The notes under the pieces were generated by a model. It saw only the letters and a list, made by a program, of their open reading frames with translations. It had not been told where the DNA came from and searched no databases. Position numbers and translations under genes: made by a program. Positions 6,796-14,521 of a DNA stretch of 14,579 nucleotides are shown in pieces (position 1 is the first letter of the stretch; every line of letters begins with the position of its first letter). Origin of the DNA: an uncultured Ruminococcus sp. (GTDB lineage Bacteria; Bacillota; Clostridia; Oscillospirales; Ruminococcaceae); assembly GCA_947177345.1 (NCBI GenBank), contig CAMWUB010000012.1, positions 1-14,579 of the forward strand. The letters run 5' to 3'.

Positions 6796-8060
6796 AAAAA
6801 TTATTTCTTATTATCTCCGCTTTTATGATTGCTTTTTCTATGGTTTCGTGCAGTTCTGAACCGGCTGAAAATTCCGGTGAAGAAGATGAAGACATTTCCG
6901 TGCAGACCCTTACGGTCTCAGACCCTGAATATTATACAAAATTCAAGGATAAAGGAATTTCTATAAACGTCTATAACTGGGGGGAATATATTTCCACCGG
7001 TGCGGACGAAGGCACTCTTGATGTAAATTCAGAATTTGAAAAACTTACCGGAATAAAAGTAAACTATACAAATTACGCCACCAATGAAGAATTATACGCA
7101 AAACTCAAAGGTGGGGGGGCTTCATATGATGTAATTATTCCGTCAGATTACATGATAAGTAAAATGATTAATGAAAAACTGGTACAGCCTCTTGATATGG
7201 ATAATATCCCTAATTTCAGGTATATCATGGAAAATTTCAGAAATCAGGCTTATGACCCTGAAAACGCCTACAGTGTGCCATATACGTGGGGAACTGTCGG
7301 CATTATTTACGATACTACCATGGTTGACATTCCGGAAGAGGAAATAGACTGGGATTTACTTTGGAATGAGGATTACGCTGACCAGATACTTATGTTTGAT
7401 AATCCACGTGATGCCTTTGCTATAGCTGAAATAATGCTGGGTTACTCACTTAATACGGAAAATCCCGAAGAACTCGAAAACGCCTCACGTAAACTTACTC
7501 AGCAGAAAAAAATAGTACAGGGTTACGTTATGGACGAAGTTTTCGATAAAATGGGAGCAGGGGACGCTTTAATAGCTCCGTACTATGCCGGAGATGCTCT
7601 CACTATACTCGCCGAAAATGAAGACCTTAATTTTGTAGTACCTAAAAGCAGTACCAATCTTTTTATAGATGCTATGTGTATTCCGACTTCAGCACGTCAG
7701 AAAGAAGCCGCTGAAATGTATATCAATTTCATGTGCGAACCTGATATTGCTTTTGCGAATATCGATTATATATGTTACTCCACACCACATCAGGCGGCTT
7801 TCGATATGCTTGACGAAGAAGTCCGTGAAAGTCACATATCATATCCGGACAGTCAGTTTATTGCGGATAAAACTGAAGTTTTCGTAAATCTTTCCGAAGA
7901 TGCAAGTTTTAAAATGCAGAATCTCTGGACTGAAATGAAATCCGCTGAAGATGAAACTACTAACAAATGGCTTGTACCAATATTTCTTATATTCTGCATA
8001 CTGCTGATGATTGTCGTTCTTATAAGGCGACATATAAAAGCCAAAAAAGATATTTTCTAA
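6792..8060 (+). CDS. potD: Polyamine-binding lipoprotein PotD with an extra C-terminal membrane helix
   Basis: PotD is the extracytoplasmic receptor that delivers spermidine or putrescine to PotBC. The 422-residue protein has a lipoprotein signal peptide ending MVSC, with C20 as the lipidated residue. The receptor domain starts with INVYNWGEYIS (58-68) and includes YDVIIPSDYMISKM (112-125), PYTWGTVGIIYD (163-174) and FIDAMCIP (291-298). By eye, D293 matches the ligand Asp257 of E. coli PotD, while the nearby Trp255 position appears to be Phe291. The receptor should end near residue 384, but a hydrophobic helix (about 393-411) and a basic tail (RRHIKAKKD) follow. That would anchor it to the membrane at both ends, which is unusual for a binding protein. 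AGGGAGG (6781-6787) precedes the ATG. Confidence 0.92.
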   Translation: MKKLFLIISAFMIAFSMVSCSSEPAENSGEEDEDISVQTLTVSDPEYYTKFKDKGISINVYNWGEYISTGADEGTLDVNSEFEKLTGIKVNYTNYATNEELYAKLKGGGASYDVIIPSDYMISKMINEKLVQPLDMDNIPNFRYIMENFRNQAYDPENAYSVPYTWGTVGIIYDTTMVDIPEEEIDWDLLWNEDYADQILMFDNPRDAFAIAEIMLGYSLNTENPEELENASRKLTQQKKIVQGYVMDEVFDKMGAGDALIAPYYAGDALTILAENEDLNFVVPKSSTNLFIDAMCIPTSARQKEAAEMYINFMCEPDIAFANIDYICYSTPHQAAFDMLDEEVRESHISYPDSQFIADKTEVFVNLSEDASFKMQNLWTEMKSAEDETTNKWLVPIFLIFCILLMIVVLIRRHIKAKKDIF

Positions 8061-8074
8061 GGTGATGACTTACT

Positions 8075-9031
8075 TTGTTTACTGAAAATTTAATGTTCAG
8101 TCTCAATGCGACTGTACCAGTATTCATGATGATGATTTTCGGGTGGTTTGTAAGGAAAGTAAATCTTCTTGACGACCACACCACCGCAAAAATCAATAAA
8201 TTTGTATTTAATGCTCCGTTGCCTGCTCTGTTGTTTTCGGATTTGTCAACAGCAGATTTCCGTGCGGTATGGGACGGTAAATTTGTGACTTTCTGTATAA
8301 TCGCTACACTTATAAGCGTATGTATCGCTATTGCTTATTCCCTGCTCCATAAGGATAAGGCGGAACGTGGTGAAATAATACAGGCATCTTACAGGAGCAG
8401 TGCCGCTATTCTCGGTATAGCGTTTGTAAAGAACATATACGGCGAGGCTACTATGGCAGGACTTATGATTGTCGGAACTGTTCCGATATATAACATAATA
8501 GCCGTAATAGCTTTATCGCTTACGTCTCCGGATAAAAACAATTCAAAATCCGGAAAACAACTCTTTATGAATACTCTTAAAGGTATCGTAACTAATCCTA
8601 TTATTCTCGGAATAGCTGTCGGAATAATATGGTCACTATTGAGAATACCTCAGCCGGTTATTCTGTCAAAATCCGTTTTGTATCTCGCAAATATGGCTAC
8701 ACCTCTTTCACTGATAGCATTAGGAGCATCTTTCAAAATTGAGGAGGCTAAGGGAAAACTTCCGGTAACTATCGGAATATCATTTATAAAACTGATACTT
8801 TTCTGTATGATATTTCTTCCCATTGCTGTACATATCGGATTCAGGGACGAAAAATTAATAGCTATACTCGTTATGCTCGGCAGTGCTACTACAGGAAGCT
8901 GTTTTGTTATGGCTAAGAATTTCGGTCATAAAGGTACTATAACAGCCTTTGCGGTAATGCTTACCACTTTATGCAGTGCATTCACGCTGACTACGTGGCT
9001 TTTTACTCTGAAAACTTTTAATTATATATAA
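8075..9031 (+). CDS. AEC-family permease (auxin efflux carrier type), TTG start
   Basis: AEC proteins are secondary transporters with about ten helices; bacterial members move small organic anions such as malate, malonate or related acids. This 318-residue protein shows the family pattern: KFVFNAPLPALLF (42-54), YRSSAAILGIAF (106-117), TNPIILGIAVGIIWSLL (173-189), LSLIALGASF (211-220) and TTGSCFVMAKNFG (272-284). The substrate cannot be read from the sequence. I start at TTG 8075 because AAGGTGATG, which begins inside the potD stop codon, lies 7 nt upstream; ATG 8093 is the alternative and lacks a ribosome site. The spacing of 14 nt to potD and the absence of a promoter place it in the polyamine operon. 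Confidence 0.88.
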   Translation: MFTENLMFSLNATVPVFMMMIFGWFVRKVNLLDDHTTAKINKFVFNAPLPALLFSDLSTADFRAVWDGKFVTFCIIATLISVCIAIAYSLLHKDKAERGEIIQASYRSSAAILGIAFVKNIYGEATMAGLMIVGTVPIYNIIAVIALSLTSPDKNNSKSGKQLFMNTLKGIVTNPIILGIAVGIIWSLLRIPQPVILSKSVLYLANMATPLSLIALGASFKIEEAKGKLPVTIGISFIKLILFCMIFLPIAVHIGFRDEKLIAILVMLGSATTGSCFVMAKNFGHKGTITAFAVMLTTLCSAFTLTTWLFTLKTFNYI

Positions 9032-9047
9032 TTTCAGGATTTTTTTT
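9007..9047 (+). terminator. A/T-rich terminator at the end of the pot operon
   Basis: TCTGAAA (9007-9013) can pair with TTTCAGG (9032-9038, one wobble). The loop includes a 14-bp A/T palindrome (AATTATATATAATT) that can fold on its own. Eight T follow at 9040-9047. The stem overlaps the 3' end of the AEC gene. The G/C content is low, so termination may be inefficient. Confidence 0.45.
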
Positions 9048-9056
9048 ACAAAACAC

Positions 9057-9085
9057 TTGAAAAATACTTCTGCATATGTTATAAT
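9057..9085 (+). promoter_or_regulatory. Sigma-A promoter with extended -10 for secG
   Basis: TTGAAA (9057-9062), a 17-nt spacer, TGT (9077-9079) and TATAAT (9080-9085). Transcription would start near 9092, giving a leader of about 28 nt to the secG ATG. Confidence 0.88.
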
Positions 9086-9119
9086 GAATAATATATATAA
9101 TATTCAGGAGGTTTGAAAA

Positions 9120-9380
9120 ATGGGCGCATTGGAAATTGCAGGAGGTATTGTTATACTCCTCGTATGTCTTGTTACTATTGTTATATGTCTCTCACAGGAG
9201 CAGAAAACACAGGACAGTATGACAGCAGCTTTGACAGGGTCAAGTGCTGAATCTTTCTATGACAAGAATCAGGGCAGGTCAAAAGAAGCTATCCTAAACA
9301 AAATTACAAGGACTATGGCTATTATACTTTTCATTGCTGTTCTTGCCGTGAATATTATCCCGATATTCACCGACAAGTAA
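9120..9380 (+). CDS. secG: Preprotein translocase subunit SecG
   Basis: SecG is the small accessory subunit of the SecYEG channel and helps SecA-driven export. The protein has 86 residues with two helices, about 6-25 and 65-82. Between them lies the family's cytoplasmic loop, with SSAESFYDKNQGRSKEAIL (41-59) matching the usual F-G/D-K-N-x-G-R motif. Its position directly upstream of rnr is a familiar Firmicutes order and supports the call. AGGAGG (9106-9111) lies 8 nt before the ATG. It has its own promoter and is followed at once by a terminator. Confidence 0.92.
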   Translation: MGALEIAGGIVILLVCLVTIVICLSQEQKTQDSMTAALTGSSAESFYDKNQGRSKEAILNKITRTMAIILFIAVLAVNIIPIFTDK

Positions 9381-9391
9381 TAATCTATAAC

Positions 9392-9429
9392 GCCCTGTGA
9401 CAAAATAAGTCATGGGGCAGTATTTTTTT
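9392..9429 (+). terminator. Terminator or attenuator between secG and rnr
   Basis: GCCCTGTGAC (9392-9401) pairs with GTCATGGGGC (9409-9418), including two adjacent G-U pairs, around the loop AAAATAA. A run of seven T follows at 9423-9429. The T run ends on the base before the rnr ribosome site AAGGAG (9430-9435). Confidence 0.8.
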
Positions 9430-9440
9430 AAGGAGATTCT

Positions 9441-11597
9441 ATGAAAAAGAAAAATAATTCATCTAACAAAACAGATATTGAAACTTACAAGAAAAAAATA
9501 ATAACCTTTCTGCAAACTTACAACAAAAAAACTATGCCGATAAGCGAACTCGAAAATAAATGTCGTACCAAAAAACAAGGACGTGATAATTTTATCAACG
9601 CTTTCGACCAGTTACGCACAGAGGGTATTATTACAGTCAAAAAAGGTATGAAAACCGGATTATGTTCACGACTGAATATATATCCGGCAGTAGTCACGAG
9701 ACTTAGCAGAACTTTCGGTTTCGCTAAGACAGACGACGGTACAGAATATTTTATCCCCGGAAAATGTATGTTAGGTGCTATGCCTAATGACCGTGTACTT
9801 GTTTCGGATATTCCGTCACGTTCCGGAGAGCCGGAGGGCGAAATTATTGATATTATTAAATTCAGTAATTCCGCACTTACCGGTAAAATAGAGTACGTCG
9901 ACGGAAAACCCTATCTTGTACCCGATACCGCCACAAAAAATCATATGATTATCGTCAGGGAAAACAGTGTGAAATTCAATGACGGCGAAAAGGTTCTGGC
10001 GGAAATAGTCTACAGAGGTCGCCGACACGCTGAACATAAAGTAAAAATAACTTCTGTTTTCGGAAGTTCTGAATATGCCTCATCATGTGCGAAGTCTATC
10101 CTCATGATGCATAACGCTCCGTGTGAATTTCCGGAGGAAGTCTTAAATGAGGCAAGAAAAATATCCGAGGGTGGTGTTCAGGAATATTCTTTCAATAACA
10201 GGGAAAATCTTTGTGATATGAACATCTTCACTATTGACGGTGCAGAATCAAAAGACCTTGACGATGCTGTTTCCGTCGAAAAGACTGACAAAGGTTATAT
10301 ATTAGGCGTACACATTGCGGACGTTTCACATTATGTACGTGGTAACAGCAATCTTGACAAGGAGGCTATGAAACGTGGTACGAGTATTTACTATGCTGAT
10401 AAAGTAGTACCTATGCTTCCGAAAGAACTTTCTAACGGTATATGTTCACTTAATCCTGACGAAAACAGACTTACTTTATCATGTTTTATAAATCTCGACA
10501 ACAACGGCGATATTATTTCATATCGTTTCTGTAAAAGTGTTATACGTTCACGTGTGAAAGGCGTATACTCTGAAATAAATGAAATTCTTTCCGGTTCGGA
10601 ATCACAGGAAATCACTGAAAAATATTCCATAGTCAGAAACGATATTTTTCTTATGAACGAACTGGCAGATATTCTCATAGATAAGAAAAAACGCCGTAAC
10701 GCTCCGGAAATAGAAACTACTGAAAGCAAACTGATTATAAATGATGACGGTATCTGTTGTGGTGTAATTCCTCGTGAACGTGGTAAGGCTGAAAGAATCA
10801 TAGAAGAATTTATGTTGACTGCTAATGAATGTTCTGCAAAACTCGCTCGTGATAAAAAAGTACCGTTTGTATACAGAATACATGAAGCTCCGCCGGAAGC
10901 AAAAGTTGAGGCATTACATGAAATTCTGCCTAAATTCAATCTTGAATGTCCGCACTTCACAGAGTTTAAACCGTATCATGCTACAAAAATTCTCGAAAGT
11001 GCAAGAGGTACTGACAAATTCGAGGCGGTAAATTTACTGATATTACGGTCTATGTCAAAAGCCAAGTACTCCACTGAACCGGTAGGACATTTCGGACTTG
11101 TCCTTGACGATTATGCTCATTTTACATCACCTATAAGACGTTATCCAGATTTGTCCATACACCGCATTATAACCGATATTCTCGCTGGTTACAATAATGA
11201 ATGGTTAAACAAACGTTACGCCGGTTTTGCGACCAATTCCGCTGAACGTTCCTCCGACGCTGAATTAAGAGCCGTCGCTATTGAACGTGAATGCGAAGAT
11301 TGTTATAAAGCTGAATATATGAAATCACATATAGGCGAATCATTTACGGCAAGGATTTCAAGTGTAACAGAGTTCGGTTTTTATGTACAGTTACCTGATA
11401 CCATAGAAGGTCTCGTCCATATACGAACTCTTCCGGAAGGTGAATACGATTATTCCGAACCGGTCTCACTTACTGAACGTTTCAGCAATACTTCATATAC
11501 GCTCGGTCAGACAGTACGTGTTATCTGTTCCGACGTAAATGTAAGCGATGGTATTATTGATTTCGTCCTCGACGACGAAGAACAGGAGTTAATTTAA
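9441..11597 (+). CDS. rnr: Ribonuclease R
   Basis: RNase R is a processive 3'-to-5' exoribonuclease that degrades structured RNA and takes part in RNA quality control. The 718-residue protein has the full domain order: N-terminal helix-turn-helix (about 15-80), cold-shock-like OB domains (about 85-235), RNB catalytic domain (about 255-580) and S1 RNA-binding domain (about 633-711). The four metal-binding aspartates are in TIDGAESKDLDDA: D266, D272, D274 and D275. HFTSPIRRYPDL (560-571) is the conserved C-terminal RNB motif. The basic C-terminal tail of some family members is missing. AAGGAG is 5 nt before the ATG. No clear promoter lies in the gap to secG; a TTGACA inside secG (9231-9236) has only a poor -10. 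The smpB gene that often follows rnr is absent here. Confidence 0.95.
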   Translation: MKKKNNSSNKTDIETYKKKIITFLQTYNKKTMPISELENKCRTKKQGRDNFINAFDQLRTEGIITVKKGMKTGLCSRLNIYPAVVTRLSRTFGFAKTDDGTEYFIPGKCMLGAMPNDRVLVSDIPSRSGEPEGEIIDIIKFSNSALTGKIEYVDGKPYLVPDTATKNHMIIVRENSVKFNDGEKVLAEIVYRGRRHAEHKVKITSVFGSSEYASSCAKSILMMHNAPCEFPEEVLNEARKISEGGVQEYSFNNRENLCDMNIFTIDGAESKDLDDAVSVEKTDKGYILGVHIADVSHYVRGNSNLDKEAMKRGTSIYYADKVVPMLPKELSNGICSLNPDENRLTLSCFINLDNNGDIISYRFCKSVIRSRVKGVYSEINEILSGSESQEITEKYSIVRNDIFLMNELADILIDKKKRRNAPEIETTESKLIINDDGICCGVIPRERGKAERIIEEFMLTANECSAKLARDKKVPFVYRIHEAPPEAKVEALHEILPKFNLECPHFTEFKPYHATKILESARGTDKFEAVNLLILRSMSKAKYSTEPVGHFGLVLDDYAHFTSPIRRYPDLSIHRIITDILAGYNNEWLNKRYAGFATNSAERSSDAELRAVAIERECEDCYKAEYMKSHIGESFTARISSVTEFGFYVQLPDTIEGLVHIRTLPEGEYDYSEPVSLTERFSNTSYTLGQTVRVICSDVNVSDGIIDFVLDDEEQELI

Positions 11598-11598
11598 T

Positions 11599-12525
11599 AT
11601 GAAAAAAATTTTAATAATTATGCTTGCAATGTTTACTCTCGTAAGCTGTGCGAAAAATGAAACTTCCACTGATGAAAATGATTTTTCAGGAATACAACAG
11701 GAAACTGTTCAGCCTGACCCTCTTTCAGATTCAACAACAATTACTACTACAAAACCAACTACAACAATTTCACAGATAAAATCCGAAACTACTATAAATA
11801 CAACTGAGGAAATTGCTACACAAAATACAACAAATGCTGAAACTAAAGAAGTTATTTCTGCTATTTCGCAGGAAAATCAGGAAACTACTACTGAAACTAC
11901 TTCAACAGATTCCGCAACAGCAACAACGACTACTACTGAAACTGTTCCGGCAGATGCTCAGCCCGACCCACTCGGAGCAGGTGCATTCTCTTATAATGAA
12001 GACGGTGCTGTACAGTTCGTTGAAAATCCGGAATCAAATGACGAACAGACTTTAATTTCTGCTGGTCAGGCACTTTTTGAATCTGCCTGTCAGACTGAAT
12101 GGAATTTTACTGTAGGCTGTCCATATGAACTCGATATGGGCAACGTAATAAGAAATGGTGGTTATGAATGGATTTACTATAAAATTACTGACGAAAATAT
12201 ACATTCTTTTGCCGATATAGAACGTGATTATTACAACGTTTTCAGTGAAAGATATCCTCATGAAGATTTAAAAATGCTTTACGTTGAACGTCAAGGAAGT
12301 GTTTACGCCATGAACGGTCAGCGAGATATGAACGCTTATTATTCCATGTCGAGAATAACCGGCATTGAATCACGTACAGACGACGAAATAATATTTACTG
12401 TTGAACATCAGTTTGAAGGTACTGACCAGAATCCCGATTCACCATACACCGAAAATGATAAATTTTCCGTTGTAATCTCACCGGACGGCAAATGGAAAGC
12501 CGGTCAGTTCAGATTACCTTATTAA
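11599..12525 (+). CDS. Lipoprotein with Thr-rich linker and unknown C-terminal domain
   Basis: The 308-residue protein has a lipoprotein signal peptide (lipobox LVSC, C17). An acidic stretch leads to a Thr/Ser/Glu-rich linker (about 45-115) and then a folded domain (about 145-308). That domain is rich in aromatic residues: WIYYKITDENIHSFADIE (191-208), YYNVFSERYP (211-220), YSMSRITGIES (248-258) and a final WKAGQFRLPY. C164 and C174 might form a disulfide. The pattern, including the terminal WK, recalls IseA/YoeB-type inhibitors of cell-wall endopeptidases, but that is a resemblance noted by eye, not an assignment. QPDPL occurs twice (38-42 and 121-125), on either side of the linker. The ATG lies 1 nt after the rnr stop, with CAGGAG (11583-11588) inside rnr, so the genes are probably co-translated. 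Confidence 0.8.
   Translation: MKKILIIMLAMFTLVSCAKNETSTDENDFSGIQQETVQPDPLSDSTTITTTKPTTTISQIKSETTINTTEEIATQNTTNAETKEVISAISQENQETTTETTSTDSATATTTTTETVPADAQPDPLGAGAFSYNEDGAVQFVENPESNDEQTLISAGQALFESACQTEWNFTVGCPYELDMGNVIRNGGYEWIYYKITDENIHSFADIERDYYNVFSERYPHEDLKMLYVERQGSVYAMNGQRDMNAYYSMSRITGIESRTDDEIIFTVEHQFEGTDQNPDSPYTENDKFSVVISPDGKWKAGQFRLPY
11731..11943 (+). repeat. Low-complexity Thr-codon tract (ACA/ACT repeats)
   Basis: Inside the lipoprotein gene the + strand is dominated by ACA, ACT and GAA triplets, with repeated units such as GAAACTACT near 11880-11905 and 11935-11945. It encodes the Thr-rich linker, roughly residues 45-115. Such tracts vary in length by slippage and can be miscounted in assembly. 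Confidence 0.7.
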
Positions 12526-12558
12526 TGTTAAATTCTTGTTAAACTTCTCCTAATACTA

Positions 12559-12586
12559 TTGACTATTTCCGGATTTAAGTTATAAT
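12559..12586 (+). promoter_or_regulatory. Sigma-A promoter for the Na+/phosphate cotransporter gene
   Basis: TTGACT (12559-12564), a 16-nt spacer and TATAAT (12581-12586), without a TGn extension. The predicted start near 12593 leaves a leader of about 50 nt. I see no terminator between the lipoprotein gene (stop at 12525) and this promoter, so read-through from rnr is also possible. Confidence 0.75.
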
Positions 12587-12641
12587 TAATTTAAAGACAA
12601 AAACAAGGGGATTTCTTAAAATAATTTCTAAGGAGAATTTT

Positions 12642-14447
12642 ATGGAAGAATTTTCAATTTTTAACATCTTCACGATGTTAGGCGGACTGGCTTTTTTCCT
12701 GTATGGCATGAATGTAATGTCAACAGGTCTTGAAAAGCTCACAGGTGGTAAACTGGAAGTTGCATTGAAAAAAATGACTTCAAACAAGTTCAAAAGTATT
12801 TTACTCGGTATGGGTGTTACTATTGCTATACAGTCATCATCTGCAATGACCGTCATGCTTGTAGGTTTTGTAAACTCCGGTCTTATGACATTGGAACAGA
12901 CTATAGGTGTATGTTTCGGTTCAAATATCGGAACGACGTTCACCGCATGGATTCTATGTCTCGGTGATATAAAGACTTCCGGTGGTGGCGGAGTACTTTC
13001 GTTTATGCTGAAAATGCTGAAGCCGGAATCATTTTCACCACTTGTCGCACTGGTTGGCGTCATAATGATTATGGCGTGCAAGAAAAACAAGAACAAAGAT
13101 ATAGGACGTATTCTTGTAGGCTTTTCGGTACTAATGACCGGTATGACCCTTATGTCAGATTCTGTAGACCCTCTTGCACAGTCTGAAGACTTCAAAAAAT
13201 TACTTACCGCCTTTGAAAATCCGGTTTTAGGTGTACTCGTCGGAGCAGGTTTCACCGGTATTATACAGAGTTCAGCCGGTTCTATCGGTATTCTTATGGC
13301 GTTCTCGAAAGCCGGTGCATTGACTTACGGTATGTCACTGCCTATAATTATGGGTTGTAATATCGGTACTTGTGTTACCGCACTTCTTTCTACTTTCGGA
13401 GTAAGCAAAGATGCCAAACGTGTCGCATGGACACACATTCTTGTCAAGATTATCGGTACTATTATATTACTTCCTATTATAATGATTCTCCAGTCAGCAC
13501 TTGACCTCAGCATTTTCAATGAGACCGTCGGTTATGTAGGTATCGCTACAATGCATACTATATTTAACCTCGCTACTACTGTTATGTTTCTGCCGTTCAC
13601 AAAACAACTTGTTACATTGTCCAAACTCGTTATACGTGACGGCAAAGAATCTGAAAATGAAAAAAATTCCGAAAGAACCCTTACAGGTCTCGACGAAAGA
13701 CTTCTTAAAACTCCGAGTGTTGCTGTACAGGCTTGCAGAACCGCTTCTATTGAAATGTCTGACCTCACCAAAGAAACTATAAGCAAAGCTATCGGAATTA
13801 TTCTCGAATACAATTCTGAAGATGCTCAGACTATTATCGAAAATGAAGATATTGTCGACAGATTCGAGGATACTATAAATAATTATCTCCTGAAAATCTC
13901 GAAAAGCAGTATAACCGGTAACGACAGCCGGACTGTATCTAAAATGATGCACTGTATCGGAAATTTTGAGAGAATTTCAGACCATGCAGTAAATCTTGTT
14001 GAATCCGCTAAGGAAATCCATGACAAAAAAATAAATTTTTCCGAAGAATGTATCAACGAAATCAAAATTATTACCGACGCTATCACCGAAAATATAGAAC
14101 ACGCTTTTATAGCTTATAATAATAATGACCTCGCAATAGCATATAAAGTTGAACCGCTTGAAGAAGTCGTGGACAACCTCAGCATTGAACTCAAAAACCG
14201 TCATATAAGACGCTTACAGAATGATGAATGTACTGTTGAACTTGGTTATATTTTTCAGGATATTCTTACAAATCTTGAAAGAATTTCAGACCACTGTTCC
14301 AATATCGCCGGAATCATTATCCAGACCGACGAAAAAACAGATTTCCATACTTATCTGAACGACGTAAAGGAAAATGATGAGACTTTTCACGACGATTACA
14401 AAAAATATGCGGAAATTTATTTTTCACGTCTTAATACATCAAAATAA
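12642..14447 (+). CDS. Na+/phosphate cotransporter with PhoU-like C-terminal domain
   Basis: This 601-residue protein belongs to the NptA/YjbB group of sodium-coupled phosphate transporters. The membrane part (about 1-330) contains the two inverted repeats of the family: QSSSA (64-68) with GSNIGTT (93-99), and QSSAG (209-213) with GCNIGTC (238-244). From about 355 a helical PhoU-like domain follows, with two metal-site motifs: ERISDHAVNL (443-452; E443, D447, H448) and ERISDHCSNI (546-555; E546, D550, H551). PhoU domains in this family are thought to regulate or sense phosphate. A Gly-rich loop (114-117) in the first repeat is distinctive. AAGGAG (12630-12635) is 6 nt before the ATG. Phosphate is the likely substrate from family knowledge. 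No pst or pho genes and no Pho box are seen. Confidence 0.93.
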   Translation: MEEFSIFNIFTMLGGLAFFLYGMNVMSTGLEKLTGGKLEVALKKMTSNKFKSILLGMGVTIAIQSSSAMTVMLVGFVNSGLMTLEQTIGVCFGSNIGTTFTAWILCLGDIKTSGGGGVLSFMLKMLKPESFSPLVALVGVIMIMACKKNKNKDIGRILVGFSVLMTGMTLMSDSVDPLAQSEDFKKLLTAFENPVLGVLVGAGFTGIIQSSAGSIGILMAFSKAGALTYGMSLPIIMGCNIGTCVTALLSTFGVSKDAKRVAWTHILVKIIGTIILLPIIMILQSALDLSIFNETVGYVGIATMHTIFNLATTVMFLPFTKQLVTLSKLVIRDGKESENEKNSERTLTGLDERLLKTPSVAVQACRTASIEMSDLTKETISKAIGIILEYNSEDAQTIIENEDIVDRFEDTINNYLLKISKSSITGNDSRTVSKMMHCIGNFERISDHAVNLVESAKEIHDKKINFSEECINEIKIITDAITENIEHAFIAYNNNDLAIAYKVEPLEEVVDNLSIELKNRHIRRLQNDECTVELGYIFQDILTNLERISDHCSNIAGIIIQTDEKTDFHTYLNDVKENDETFHDDYKKYAEIYFSRLNTSK

Positions 14448-14451
14448 AACA

Positions 14452-14488
14452 AAAAGAGTACAGCCGGAAAACTGTACTCTTTTATTTA
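14452..14488 (+). terminator. Strong, probably bidirectional terminator
   Basis: A perfect 12-bp stem, AAAAGAGTACAG (14452-14463) with CTGTACTCTTTT (14472-14483), closes an 8-nt loop. On the + strand the T tract is TTTTATTT. On the - strand the hairpin is followed by TTTTTGTTTTATTTT, an even better tract, so it could also end a convergent gene to the right. Confidence 0.92.
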
Positions 14489-14521
14489 GTTAAATCTTTT
14501 CAATCGGAATCCATATCTGAC

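Noticed and set aside
9231..9260. TTGACA inside secG as a possible rnr promoter
   Set aside because: The -35 is perfect, but the best -10 at an allowed spacing (TTCTAT) matches only three of six positions.
10391..10960. Open frame of 189 codons on the - strand within rnr
   Set aside because: It overlaps the RNB catalytic region of rnr, with no ribosome site or recognisable motif.
12616..12636. Small hairpin TTCTTA/TAAGGA that could mask the ribosome site of the phosphate cotransporter gene
   Set aside because: Only six mostly A/T pairs with one wobble and a 10-nt loop; too weak to claim regulation.
12575..13255. Open frame of 226 codons on the - strand over the phosphate cotransporter
   Set aside because: It overlaps the promoter and the conserved first repeat of the cotransporter, and its residues are rich in Pro/Thr/Ser/Ile as expected from an antisense reading.
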